Shown here piece by piece: positions 1-10,694 of a stretch of 64,000 bases of DNA. Under the pieces are notes generated by a model, which was given only the letters and a program-made list of their open reading frames with translations, did not search any database and was not told where the DNA came from. This stretch comes from Chiua virens (lineage: Eukaryota > Basidiomycota > Agaricomycetes > Boletales > Boletaceae): positions 868,001 through 932,000 of the forward strand of contig JAHNUO010000015.1 in the NCBI GenBank assembly GCA_019787685.1, given 5' to 3'. How positions within the stretch are numbered: position 1 is the first letter of the stretch; the number at the start of each line of letters is the position of its first letter. Made by a program: the position numbers and the translations under genes.

Positions 1-467
1 CTGCATTCAAGTCTTTATATACTAAAAGTACAATCGGAGTTACAATCGGAGTATGAATACATAGATAAGTATGAGTGTCCTGATTGGTAGATAAGGTGAG
101 ATAACATGAGGTATCTGCATGTATGTGAGTCATAGATAAAGACATGAGGAAACAATGCTGTAACAATGCGGTATAAGCATGTTATGAGATAAGCACTGCT
201 TTATTAATAGATATGAGTCATAGGGAATCATAGATAAGAGATAATGTGTGAATACACGTGTGTTGTGCATGGGTTATGACATCATGTGATAACACGTGTC
301 TAATAATGAATCATAGTGAGTCATAATGGTTTGGCCAATAGGATATGGTCCTGAGTATAGCCTTGGCATGAGGCAATATATGCCGTAATAGATATTGTGT
401 ATCTTGTATGATGGATGAGAGCGTTGAGTAGGAAGGCGAAAGAATAATGTGAAATGTGATTGTAACA
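1..467 (-). mobile_element. Partial LTR, inverted (solo LTR or one end of an element)
   Basis: This stretch is the reverse complement of bases 6254-6721 of the intact LTR described below, with a few substitutions and about one indel. Its inner end reads TGTAACA at 461-467, the complement of the LTR start TGTTACA. The outer ~174 bp of the 642-bp LTR lie beyond the window. It has diverged more than the two LTRs of the 6254-9869 element have from each other, so it is probably an older insertion. It abuts a transposase reading frame, so it appears to have landed inside that gene. Whether it is a solo LTR or the end of a full element cannot be told from here. Confidence 0.9.
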
Positions 468-472
468 GCATT

Positions 473-2163
473 AGAATGTATTCTGGCTGGTCAAAAACTC
501 CAGCCCACATGATGCTCTATGTTTTGATCCACTACACGTGGATTCTGGATTGTGGGGCGATCACTTGTTTGGAAGGTTGAAGGCCCATCTAACAGCCCTT
601 GGTCACAATGCCTCGAAAATGGTTGACTCACAGTGAGTTGCTCCTGATGATAGACGGCGACATTATGAAACTTATCTACTCCCATCCATAGGTTCAATTC
701 TTTCCCTTGATGGTGCAACCTAAACCATTTTTGTAGCATCACAAACATTTCATTTAGTGACGGAAATAAACTTCGCGATATCACAAAGGTTTGTGATGGA
801 TTCGACTTTTTATCCTTTGAACCATTAAACCCTCTTGATATTTAGCAAATTCTCTATGCAGCCCAAAACGTCCTTACACGTCAAGCCGATCTGGCTGGCT
901 ATCTGCTCCTCCAGTGCATAGCCAGTTACCTCCGATATCATACACTCATCCTACTTGATGTGCACACAGAGCAGACCCTCGAGGACGGTGAAGCTGAGCT
1001 CCTCAAATTCCAAGGTCTCTTAGATGTGCGTTTTATCGACACTGCTCTTGTTTGTTCATTTATAACCCATTTACAGACCTACATTCACAAAACTTTGGGT
1101 TCAAAAAACTGGAATTTTCCCAAGGCACACTCTGCGAAGCACGCTTTTCATGATATTAGGGAGAAAGGCGCATCTCGTAACTTTTCGACCTGTCCAAACG
1201 AATCTGAACACGGTCCCATCAAGAATTACTATTCACTTCAAACAAACAAAAAAGATATCGCCGAGCAGGTACCGTTGCTTCAACAACAGAATTGTTTTTG
1301 TTTCTATCCTTGCTTGAATGTTCCAGATTCTCCGACTTGACCACAAAACATTTGTTTCACAGATGATCCATAGCAGAATATCTGAGCTACGTATACAAAC
1401 AAAGAATAAGCTGCTTGGACCGGAAGAACTTGACAATTCAGAACACTCTGTGGAGAATTCTCCCTCAGCTCTCGATTCATTCAACTTCCATCATCATTTA
1501 GGTTCCCCTCGAGTTTCCATTACTTTCAAAGAACTTGAGGGAGCATATTCCACTGATCGAGCATTCCTGAACTTCTATCACAAGGTCACAGCATTCCTCG
1601 ACAATCTCTCGCTCGTTGAACACTCTTCGCTTTCTGGGATCATCAAACCTGCGATTCATGACAAGGTACCTCATGTTTGATCAACAGTGAGCTGACTGAC
1701 ACTGGTACAGTTACAGGAGCATCAATACCTCAAGGTTCACTATGAATCCATGGTGGATTGGAGGCTATTGACTGACTACCTACGGTGTAGTCCTAAGTTC
1801 CATGGTCTTGAAAGATGCGATTGTGCTCTGGTGCGCACACTGGATCTGGGTGCGGACCAGAACAAGAAAATTATCGTCGTACAGCTACTTTTCATGTTCA
1901 GATACACAGTCGCTGGTCATACCTTTGACCTTGCACTTGTTCTGCCCATGGATGTGCCAACTGGTCCTCGGCACAGCGTGGACCATGATTTACGTCTGAG
2001 ACGTTTCCATTCACATTCACATGGTCTCACGGAAATTATCTCCCTGCGGTCCATTATCCATGGGGCGTTGTTAGTCCCTGACTTCTCTCGGGAGGGCGAC
2101 TTCTTTCTCGTTGACTTTGTTGATGGTGATATCTTTATTTGTGCACAGCGATACAATTTGTAG
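473..2163 (+). pseudogene. Plavaka-type DDE transposase, C-terminal part, inactivated
   Basis: Five exons can be joined in frame: about 473-632, 692-788, 846-1268, 1327-1665 and 1711-2163, with introns of 45-59 bp. The product carries the signature of fungal Plavaka transposases: a 'HxxxxGLWGxHLF' block, then LNHF, NISFSDGNKLRDI, then 'NWNFPKxHxxxHxFxDI' and 'ASRNFSTCPNExxHGPIK' around base 1120-1230, and the conserved C-terminal 'DWRLxTDYLRCSPxFHG' and 'RSIIHGALLVPDF' blocks near 1760-2080. The last residues before TAG are QRYNL, a natural end. The N-terminal half is missing because an inverted LTR ends at 467, immediately upstream. A TGA at 708-710 interrupts exon 2 where the family has Arg (FP-R-W), most simply CGA to TGA. 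The last acceptor could be 1710 or 1716; both keep frame. Family assignment is from remembered motifs. Confidence 0.85.
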
Positions 2164-3097
2164 CCTATCAGATTAGAACCACCCAGATATTTAGTTCTTT
2201 CCCTGCTTTCTGCATACGATTCAAACATCCCTTGTCTAAAATTTTAAACTTCACGCTAACTGCTCAGATGATTGAAAGGTCCTTCTGAATCGGCAATCAA
2301 AACACACTGCCATTTTACAACCAATGCTACTTCGTTGGTACATCATGATATCATTATCACTAGCACCGTAATAACTGAGCTCATCGCAGTCACATTTTTT
2401 AATTTCTATGTGATATCACATTCTCATCTGGGCATCGTCCAATGTGATCCTGTTACAATGGTTGCTGATACAATATTACTCAGTAATTCAATGCACTTGA
2501 ACTATTACTACTCGTAAACCCCGAGAACGTGCTGATTCTGAATCATCCACACAGTCCTCTATCAATACCGATGGGCAATGATCCAGGATCTGACGTCAAG
2601 CCAGACAACTTCTTCTGATGCTGCTAATATCATACTAGGCCTCAGGGTTACAGTCATTTTCAAAGCGTCACATTCAAGGTTGTCACTATTCGGGTGCACT
2701 CCTTGCACTCCAATTACATTGTACTTGTAACCGACCGCATTGTAGGGTCCTTGATGCATCTGAACCTGCCATCAAAACAATGTCTGCTACAATTACATGT
2801 TTCTGGATCCTACCCAATCAGAGGCACAGCAAGTCAGATGGCATCTCAATCATTCCGACTGTAACCTCCACTTGGCGAGTCTATGTCTGACATATTTGGC
2901 AAGCTGAAACACATTTCACTCCAGGCACATTATCTAATTGTTACTGTCATGAGTGGTGGCTGTCAATGGTGAGTCGAATAGCATTCACATATATAAGGAC
3001 CCATAACTTACCCTTGCGACCTGCAGGCTCCAGTCTTCTTGCAACTTCTGATTCATTGTTGTTGTCAATCTCCAATTAAACTCCCTTGCTCGCTACT
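2164..3097. other. AT-rich intergenic stretch
   Basis: No reading frame here continues through plausible splice sites, and I recognise no family. It lies between the transposase end and the next gene on the same strand, and probably holds that gene's promoter. Confidence 0.5.
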
Positions 3098-4759
3098 ATG
3101 CCGGTTTGCCATCGACAATCCCATGAAGACTTCACCACTGCAATCCTCAACGTCAGCGGTAGTCCATCTGAAGATAACAGGTCTCAGTCTTCGTCCAATG
3201 ATGGTTCAGATTCATCTGACTTGGACAAAGAGCTGCAAGCAATCCGTTCGGCGATTGTAGCTGCGTCTGCGTCTGCCAATCAGGGAGCTTCAGCTGAACA
3301 GCTCCAACAAGTAAGTCGGACTATATTATACGTCGCTTTATCCTCACACCATTTTACCCAGGTCCTTGTGCAGACACAGAGTCTTCTCATTGACCTGCGT
3401 GGGAAGTATCGGGTGCTCCACAAGCAAAACCAGCTGCTGGAAAACCAGAAAGGCAGGGGTAAAAAGCTTGCGAAGGGAATGACAGACAAAGAACTTGCAG
3501 TTGCCCTTAAAGTGGACAATGTCAGGTTTCTCGGTCGCAAATACTCCATCACGCATTGCTTATGGGTTAACACTGAGATATTCCCCCTTACTGACAACCC
3601 TCGCACAGACCCCAATGGCAAGGAGCGTTGGTTGTCTGCACGTTCTATTGAGGATGGTGTCAAGACTGAGCTCTTCGCTTTTGTCCCTTGCACTGACTGG
3701 CCACTGATGACTCACAAAAACTTTGGAAGTGACGTGAGTAGCATCCAAGTCGAAGTAGTAATTGCTCCTGACATACTATTGTACACCAGTTCTCCAAAGG
3801 CGTCGGCAGTGTCCGTTCTGAGATGGTCTCTGATGTCAAGATGAATGCTGGAACCGTCTTCAGTCTCCCATCCCATTTCTTTGTTCGTGACTACCCTTGA
3901 GAATCTGAGGCTGAGTGCCGTGCCCTGCTTGTTAGCCCACAGGGCCAGTACACGAAGTTTGCGCCCATCCTGTTTCCCAATCCCAACGCTCCACAAGGGA
4001 CAGCATTCCTTAAAACTGCTGTACTTGTCAAAGTAAGCTCGCTATCAGACGAGTTCTGATGAGGTGTACTCACTATCATGTAATAAGATTCTCAAGGTGG
4101 CACTGTTTGGGAAGTCATCACTTTCTCATAGCCACGCACCTGGCCCAAAGACCAAGGCAAAGATTTGGGAGTTACGCCACACCACTGCTGGGATGATTGC
4201 TGCCGCTGCCATTGTGGTACGTCACATTTGCAATCCTCTCATTTTTGGCTAACAAACTCTGATACGACAGGGTATATTTATCCTCTCTGGTGACAAAGAA
4301 CTGTTGGCAAAAAAAGGAGACAAATCTGGCATCCCATACCTTCAATACCACAACTTCTATCACCAGCGCCTTCTTTCCGGAACTTCTTGGAGTAGGGATG
4401 TGTTCCATTTCTTCAATGACAGCCTATTCGGTGATGGTTCGTCTGAGCTCGCCGGCTTGTCTAGCGGCCAACCAACAGAGTCTAATGACTGGGAAGAGGA
4501 GTTCGAGCGCGCAATGCTTGAGGGTGACCCACTCTCTGAATCAGCCTTGTCAGTGGACCATTCAGGATTGGCGGTGAACGAAGGTCATGCTGGATCAAAT
4601 TCTATTTCAGCTGCTATGCGAGATCTTTCTTTACAGAACCCTGCTCCTGCTTTACCAATGGCTCCTGCAGCCATTCCCACTTCCATTCCAGTCCTCCCTA
4701 CTGTTGCTCTCAATCCTCCTGTTGCTCCCACATCAGTGGAACAGCCTTCACACTGTTGA
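3098..4759 (+). pseudogene. Uncharacterised multi-exon Agaricomycete gene with one nonsense codon
   Basis: Five exons join in frame: 3098-3310, 3362-3733, 3790-4032, 4097-4216 and 4271-4759, with introns of 51-64 bp and clean GT/AG ends. The start ATG at 3098 heads an acidic, Ser-rich N-terminus. A Gln/Leu/Lys-rich segment follows (3362-3480, probably coiled coil), then a conserved-looking globular part (GRKYSITHCLW..., FAPILFPNPNAP, KIWELRHTTAGMIAAAAIV) and a Pro/Ala/Val-rich tail. An in-frame TGA at 3898-3900 sits in VRDYP-x-ESEAEC, where CGA (Arg) would fit. I do not recognise a named domain. Similar proteins are, from memory, frequent uncharacterised members of mushroom genomes. The C-terminus may instead continue to 5231 (see separate entry). 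If the TGA is a sequence error the gene would be intact. Confidence 0.6.
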
Positions 4760-4799
4760 AAGTCTGGGCTTGCTACATGAGCAAATCAATGTCTAGGCT

Positions 4800-4965
4800 C
4801 ACAAAAACTATCTCAATTGGCTCCATTTGATGGAAATTTTACCTTGTGAAATTTTGAGAAGAAGTTTAGAGGCAGGATTTTTTTTCGAAAATCTGTCCAG
4901 TTCTAGCCAGTTGGGAACCTTTCTGTCAGAAATTGTCCAGAGCTGTCCAGCACTGTCCAGATGAA
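4800..4965. repeat. Possible short insertion with repeated CTGTCCAG words
   Basis: The stretch contains several near-copies of TGTCCAG (for example AATCTGTCCAG, AATTGTCCAG, AGCTGTCCAG, ACTGTCCAG) plus AT-rich sequence. It lies between the end of one coding exon and a coding-like segment at 4980-5231. It may be a small non-autonomous insertion or a decayed intron. No terminal inverted repeats or target duplication could be defined by eye. Confidence 0.3.
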
Positions 4966-5018
4966 GGTCAGTTTGCTGATGCGCTGCATCCATTCCTGTT
5001 CCCGTTTCCATCACTGTC

Positions 5019-5231
5019 ATGTCTGCTCTTACTCCAGTTGTTTCTCGCTCAGCTCATTTGGCTTATCCATCAATCACAGCCCCTGTCAATGGTCCAGCAC
5101 CGGGACTGAATATCAATGCTCCCACTTTTATCCCTGGCAGTGAGGAAGCAGGTGTCATTGGTGAGGGAATAGTAGCCAGAGATGGTGTCGATGGGGGTCG
5201 TAGGACTCGGAGCAAGAAGGGTGCTAAGTGA
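5019..5231 (+). CDS. Coding-like segment, possible last exon of the 3098 gene
   Basis: This open segment encodes a Pro/Val/Ala-rich stretch ending in a basic tail (GGRRTRSKKGAK, then stop). That composition resembles a C-terminal end of the preceding gene, whose own tail is also Pro/Val/Ala-rich. The reading frame is open upstream to about 4980. An acceptor at 5037 (CTCCAG) could join it to a donor near 4755, giving an unusually long intron of about 280 bp. It may equally be a separate small ORF or a relic. Confidence 0.35.
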   Translation: MSALTPVVSRSAHLAYPSITAPVNGPAPGLNINAPTFIPGSEEAGVIGEGIVARDGVDGGRRTRSKKGAK

Positions 5232-5690
5232 TTCAGCTTATCTCATCCAATTCCCCATGCCCTTCACCCTATCTTTTTTTCCACCTTCTTTTCCAGATTG
5301 TCAGTGAGATCTGAGATCTCATGACATGGCATTTCAAAATTTGTCATTTCCGTGATGTTAGTAGTTCAGAATACATGTGTTTGGTGACCTCCTTTGAATT
5401 TGAATCATATTTGAATCATACTGCTCATCAATTCGAAGGGTCTGTCAATGATGAATCAACTCGTGGTATGCGCATTGCAACTCCAGCTGCATTATAAATA
5501 CATGTAAATAAAATAAGCAGTAATATATATGATTAGCCGGTTCCTGTCTTCCAACTCGACTCCAACCACCTTCTAATTTTGACGTCGCATTGGGGGTTAT
5601 GGTTACTCTCAACGTTTCCTCATCATCCATTGGGATGTCAATATCTTAAACACTTTTAATCTTTCATCGACACTCCTTCGCCGCTGACAT
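5232..5690. other. AT-rich spacer
   Basis: No coding potential is recognised. It contains a T-rich tract after 5231 that may be the 3' flank of the upstream gene. Confidence 0.4.
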
Positions 5691-6253
5691 CCTGAATGGT
5701 AATAATCTCGTTTTTTTCTTTCTGTCATCTCATTGTTTAATTTTTACAGCCACCGGCACTCTGAAGAGTCTGAACTAATAGATTCAGAGGTCAGTGCAAT
5801 TGGTGCTATTGTTGTCTGCTATCTGTTGTTAAGTATTCTGTAGTGCTTCTCCTTTCTTTACCCTGTTGCTGATGAGTCATGTGACGACACCTTGTTGGAA
5901 ATTGGTAAGCATGTCGGTCATCTACGTGCAACAGCTATCTGACATCAAGTATCCCATAGCACTCCTCATTCCATCAATTTAGACACTGAATGTTAATATA
6001 CCCAGTCATTGAGAAGACACAGCCTTGCCTTGCCTGAAACCAAGTAAGTACCATTGGTGCTGCGGTTGTCTAAGTGTAACCAGTTACCTGACGTTGAATA
6101 TCCCACAGCGGTCTTCCCCCCCTCCTTTGTCATTCAGATACCAAATACACCAAACCAGCGACACCATCTATCACACACTGTCCCAAACTAGGTAAGCACT
6201 GTTGGAGTATTCCGAGTGTAATTGTTCTCTAATGTTGAGTATCCCGCTGTACT
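5691..6253 (+). repeat. Tandem array of diverged exon-intron modules
   Basis: Successive segments can be read as small exons flanked by canonical introns: introns 5699-5749, 5790-5843, 5905-5959 and 6044-6108, then one starting at 6192. They enclose exons 5750-5789, 5844-5904, 5960-6043 and 6109-6191. Three of the later introns begin GTAAGC or GTAAGT; one begins GTCAGT. Several end in a similar block (…TCTGACATCAAGTATCCCATAG, …CTGACGTTGAATATCCCACAG, …CTAATGTTGAGTATCCCGCTG). The exons begin alike (CACTCCTCATTCC, TACTCCTACCCTA, TGCTTCTCC). The modules therefore look like diverged duplicates of one intron-plus-exon unit of roughly 120-150 bp. The last copy is split by the LTR element and resumes at 9875. 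Reading frames are not all open, so the parent gene is probably decayed. Confidence 0.55.
6249..6253. repeat. Target-site duplication GTACT (left)
   Basis: GTACT directly precedes the 5' LTR and is repeated directly after the 3' LTR at 9870-9874. This is the 5-bp duplication expected from LTR retrotransposon integration. Confidence 0.95.
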
Positions 6254-6895
6254 TGTTACAATCACGTTTTCACTTTATTCTTTCGCCTTCCTACTCAACA
6301 CTCTCAATCCATTATACAAGATACACAATATCTATTACGGCATATATTGCCTCATGCCAAGGCTATACTCAGGATCATATCCTATTGGCCATTCCTTTAT
6401 GACTCACTATGATTCATTATTAGACACGTGTTATCACACGATGTCATAACCCATGCACAACACACGCGTATTCACACGTTATCTCTTATCTATGATTCCC
6501 TATGACTCATATCTATTATTAAAGCAGTGCTTATCTCATAACATGCTTATACCGCATTGTTACAGCATTGTTTCCTCATGTCTTTATCTATGACTCACAT
6601 ACATGCACATACCTCATGTTATCTCACCTTATCTACCAATCAGGACACTCATACTTATCTATGTATTCATACTCCGATTGTAGCTCCGATTGTACTTTTA
6701 GTATATAAAGACTTGAATGCAGCACCAGGGAACTCTAACAAAGTTCACCTCTGGTTTTCCTCCATTGTCTCTCATAGACGGATCTCCTCTGTAGTTCTCG
6801 CCTCACTCGTTAGACTCACTTGCATTCAACCTTACACTGACCACTACAACCACTCGCAAGTAACTCATAGTCTACGTTTGTTCTAGGTTGTTACA
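6254..6895 (+). repeat. 5' LTR
   Basis: It is 642 bp and begins TGTTACAATC. A TATA-like sequence (GTATATAAAG) lies at 6701-6710, a plausible promoter for the element transcript. The open stretch inside it is not a gene, since it recurs only as part of the LTR. Confidence 0.93.
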
Positions 6896-9227
6896 TTTGA
6901 ACTTTGTTTCTTCGACGACCGGTAGCCGCTCATCGTTACACGAGGCACCCTTCGTTGTCCATCACTGGAAAGACCTCTGCTCATCAATAGCATCGTCATA
7001 CCATAATAGTGATTGGAGTTCTAGAACATCGTCCAGTGTCTTTGTTCCTTTGATTGGATACAAGCATTAATCCTCTCATCGTATCCGCCTCCGCTCTCAA
7101 TAAGACGTGCTAGACACAACACGTGTTCTGGTATACGCAATAGCACATAGGCAACCCCCTCGGATATCTTCGACCGTCTTCTTCATTGAAAGCACGGATA
7201 ACAATTAGAGTCCAACCCACGTCCTCTTGCTTCAAATAAGTCGTAATACACGCAGCAGCACATTAAGAAACGTGTCTCGTTGAAGAAACTGTCCCTCTCC
7301 TACAGGGTTAACCTCACAGAAACTTCACATCATCACACAAGCTCCCCTTCATCTATAAGGTTAACCTCGGAGATATTCGGATCCAAATAAGTCGTCATAA
7401 CGCAATAGGAAACTCCTCGGTCCAAATAAGCCGTCTTCTATACGCAGTACCATAATAGGAAATCCTCAGTTTCATACGCAGTATCCACACCACGCTTTAA
7501 ATAAGACGTCACCTAAACGCAATAAGCATCACAGCCCCCAAGCTTCCAATTACAGCCACCAAGCTTCTAATTCAATGAACGCAGAAACATCCATCTCGTT
7601 CGCTCTCTTCGTGATCTCCATTAGCATCACATTCCACGCGTACATCGTCTACAGGGCAGTATCCACGTTCCGTTCCGCTTTACCAGCACCTTTACCCATT
7701 CGGATCCGTCCCACGTACATCGATACACACGCACAGGAAGAGGATATAACATATTAATCCCTCCACAAAAAGGCGCCCTTCATCAATAAGGTTAACCACG
7801 CGCATACCACATGTTCTTCAATAACAAATAGCCTCTATGCTTCTAATTCACATCGCTTATAAAATATAAAAGCAACATTCACAAGAAGAATCATAATCGG
7901 TTCTATCTTCATCATGCCTTCAAGCTTCTAATTCATAGCCTCCACGCTTCAAATTCTCATCGCTTAAAATCATTAAAAGCAATATATGGAAAGGTCATAA
8001 TAGGCCAATCCAAATCAAGACGTAAAACTAATAAAAACATACGTCCGGGATGACGTAAAACTATCATACCCTATGTTTATGTCCGAAATGACATAAAACT
8101 ACTTCTTTTCGGTTCATAATAGAACCAACCTCTCAGGCGGCCTTATAAGTCATTAAAGGTTAAAACCGCACAAACCACGATCATATAAATGACTCATCGG
8201 TTAAATAAATATCAAATGAGAAGTATCTCGGTTCAAATAAGTCGTCACCTATACGCGGTACCACAATGAGAACTCTCTCACGATTGAAACACCATCAGTT
8301 TAATAAAGATCAATTACGCAACTATGCACCAATGGTCCGGAACGACCACAGCAAAAACTACACCGCTTGAAATAAAGCACCCTTTCGAACAAGAATCACA
8401 AATGATCAGAGCCATAATAGATCCAAGGATTCAAATAAGCCGTCACCTATACGCAGTATCCGTTTTAAAGGAATCTCAGAGCCAAATATCAAGATGATCA
8501 AATGTTCACACCTATAGGCACCAACCTTCAAATTACATCGATTCATAATAGGATCAACTTATAGGCGAAATCCTTCAAATTACAAATACCAGTTTTATTT
8601 AAACATCGGTCGCTTTAACTAGCAGAACCACATTATGAAACATTATGAAATAAAACACCGGGTCACCCCTTTACATAATCAATCAAAAGGAGGCACAACC
8701 TTAAACCCACCCACCTCACCCTTATACCGGGACATCAATCATCACATCTTGTGTCGTCCGTGGAAGAACGACCGCAGAGAGGAGGTAGTAGGTAGGGAAT
8801 GCAATGACCGGATCTATGTTAAAAGGACATGGACTTTAATGAAGAAGAATAGGAAAGGATTAGAGTATTCTGATGAAAAAGGAAGATCTCTTAGTGAGCA
8901 CCCGTGTGTGTGAACTTTTCACTTTTTCTCTTCACAGCCAAATCCATTATGCAAACACCTCCGGATTTTTAATATCCAACCCCTATGGAAACTTTTATCC
9001 AACAACTTTTGAATCCATTCAAAAAATCAAGGTTTTTAATAAGACGTCTTCTATACGCAATACCTTACCAAAAAGAAAATACAAAAGAACGAAAATGACT
9101 TCGATCTTAATAAGTCGTCTCCATTACGCAATATCACCATAAGTCACCAAAACAATCACAAAAATATTTTCATTCTTTTCATCTTTATTTCCTCGTCCGT
9201 GGAAGTACGAGTTTAGAGAGGAGGTAG
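6896..9227 (+). repeat. Internal region with dispersed ~30-nt repeats
   Basis: A motif close to CAAATAAGYCGTC followed by TAYACGCAGTAYC recurs at about 7095, 7231, 7381, 7421, 7495, 8232, 8431, 9035 and 9107. A second word, GGTTAACC, recurs near 7304, 7361 and 7790. The sequence CGTCCGTGGAAG followed by GAGAGGAGGTAGT occurs twice (about 8756 and 9194); the second copy is the polypurine tract next to the 3' LTR. No coding capacity is recognised. Confidence 0.75.
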
Positions 9228-9869
9228 TGTTACAATCACGTTTTCACTTTATTCTTTCGCCTTCCTACTCAACACTCTCAATCCATTATACAAGATACAC
9301 AATATCTATTACGGCATATATTGCCTCATGCCAAGGCTATACTCAGGATCATATCCTATTGGCCATTCCTTTATGACTCACTATGATTCATTATTAGACA
9401 CGTGTTATCACACGATGTCATAACCCATGCACAACACACGCGTATTCACACGTTATCTCTTATCTATGATTCCCTATGACTCATATCTATTATTAAAGCA
9501 GTGCTTATCTCATAACATGCTTATACCGCATTGTTACAGCATTGTTTCCTCATGTCTTTATCTATGACTCACATACATGCACATACCTCATGTTATCTCA
9601 CCTTATCTACCAATCAGGACACTCATACTTATCTATGTATTCATACTCCGATTGTAGCTCCGATTGTACTTTTAGTATATAAAGACTTGAATGCAGCACC
9701 AGGGAACTCTAACAAAGTTCACCTCTGGTTTTCCTCCATTGTCTCTCATAGACGGATCTCCTCTGTAGTTCTCGCCTCACTCGTTAGACTCACTTGCATT
9801 CAACCTTACACTGACCACTACAACCACTCGCAAGTAACTCATAGTCTACGTTTGTTCTAGGTTGTTACA
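9228..9869 (+). repeat. 3' LTR
   Basis: The same 642-bp sequence as the 5' LTR, preceded by a purine-rich tract and followed by the right-hand GTACT duplication (9870-9874). Confidence 0.93.
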
Positions 9870-9934
9870 GTACTCCTACCCTATTGATTCAGATACTGAT
9901 ACTCTGTCACAAACGATACACATCCCTCTTGACC

Positions 9935-10456
9935 CATCACCCTCTCACCCCATCACCCTCTCACCCCATCACCCTCTCGCCCCATCACCCTCTCACCCCA
10001 TCGCCCTCTCGCCCCATCACCCTCTCACCCCATCGCCCTCTCGCCCCATCACCCTCTCACCCCATCGCCCTCTCGCCCCATCACCCTCTCACCCCATCGC
10101 CCTCTCGCCCCATCACCCTCTCACCCCATCGCCCTCTCGCCCCATCACCCTCTCACCCCATCGCCCTCTCGCCCCATCACCCTCTCACCCCATCGCCCTC
10201 TCGCCCCATCACCCTCTCACCCCATCGCCCTCTCGCCCCATCACCCTCTCACCCCATCGCCCTCTCGCCCCATCACCCTCTCACCCCATCGCCCTCTCGC
10301 CCCATCACCCTCTCACCCCATCGCCCTCTCGCCCCATCACCCTCTCACCCCATCGCCCTCTCGCCCCATCACCCTCTCACCCCATCGCCCTCTCGCCCCA
10401 TCACCCTCTCACCCCATCGCCCTCTCGCCCCATCACCCTCTCACCCCATCCCTCTC
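9935..10456. repeat. C-rich minisatellite, 16-bp unit in 32-bp higher-order pairs
   Basis: The units CATCACCCTCTCACCC and CATCGCCCTCTCGCCC alternate for about 520 bp (roughly 16 pairs) with very little divergence. The long open frames on the plus strand (Ser/Pro/His repeats) follow simply from the absence of stops in the unit. On the minus strand every unit supplies two G-runs of 3-4 spaced by 4-5 nt, so the tract has strong G-quadruplex potential. Upstream it continues from an exon-like segment (9875-9934) of the exon-module array. Confidence 0.93.
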
Positions 10457-10694
10457 GATGCATCACTGGTGTGGCTCCTAGTCACTGCATCTCTCGCTCC
10501 TGTTCTGTTGAACTGCAAGTTCCCCACCATTGAACTCCTACTATCAGGCTATGAATTGATTGATTTCCAGTTATCCGTTAGGTTAACAGTGGGTAGAATC
10601 AGAATCAGAAGGCAACAGTACACAATTTTAGATTGGAGCCATTATAATAGTTACAATCTAATGAAATACCATCCTTCCAATATGCTTGAATCTG
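10457..10694. other. Spacer between minisatellite and HET-type pseudogene
   Basis: The open frame leaving the minisatellite on the plus strand runs to 10714 but shows no recognisable domain and is probably incidental. Nothing else is seen. Confidence 0.4.

Larger units (their letters stand above)
6254..9869 (+). mobile_element. Non-autonomous LTR retrotransposon, 3.6 kb, recent insertion
   Basis: Two 642-bp direct repeats (6254-6895 and 9228-9869) begin TGTTACA and end TGTTACA, respecting TG...CA. They are flanked by GTACT duplications, and a purine-rich tract (9213-9227, ending GAGAGGAGGTAG) sits just before the 3' LTR. The 2.33-kb interior has no ORF longer than about 92 codons and no recognisable gag, protease, reverse transcriptase or integrase. 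The element is therefore non-autonomous, of the TRIM/LARD kind, and needs a partner element. The LTRs look identical over the parts compared, including one shared 109-codon open stretch, so insertion was probably recent. No canonical TGG primer-binding site follows the 5' LTR. The insertion splits a decayed exon-module array. Confidence 0.93.

Noticed and set aside
6557..6886. 109-codon ORF inside the LTR, repeated at 9531-9860
   Set aside because: It is identical in both LTRs because the LTRs are identical; there is no recognisable protein and it spans the promoter region.
9935..10456. CRISPR-like array
   Set aside because: Units are contiguous with no unique spacers, and the genome is eukaryotic. 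It is a minisatellite.
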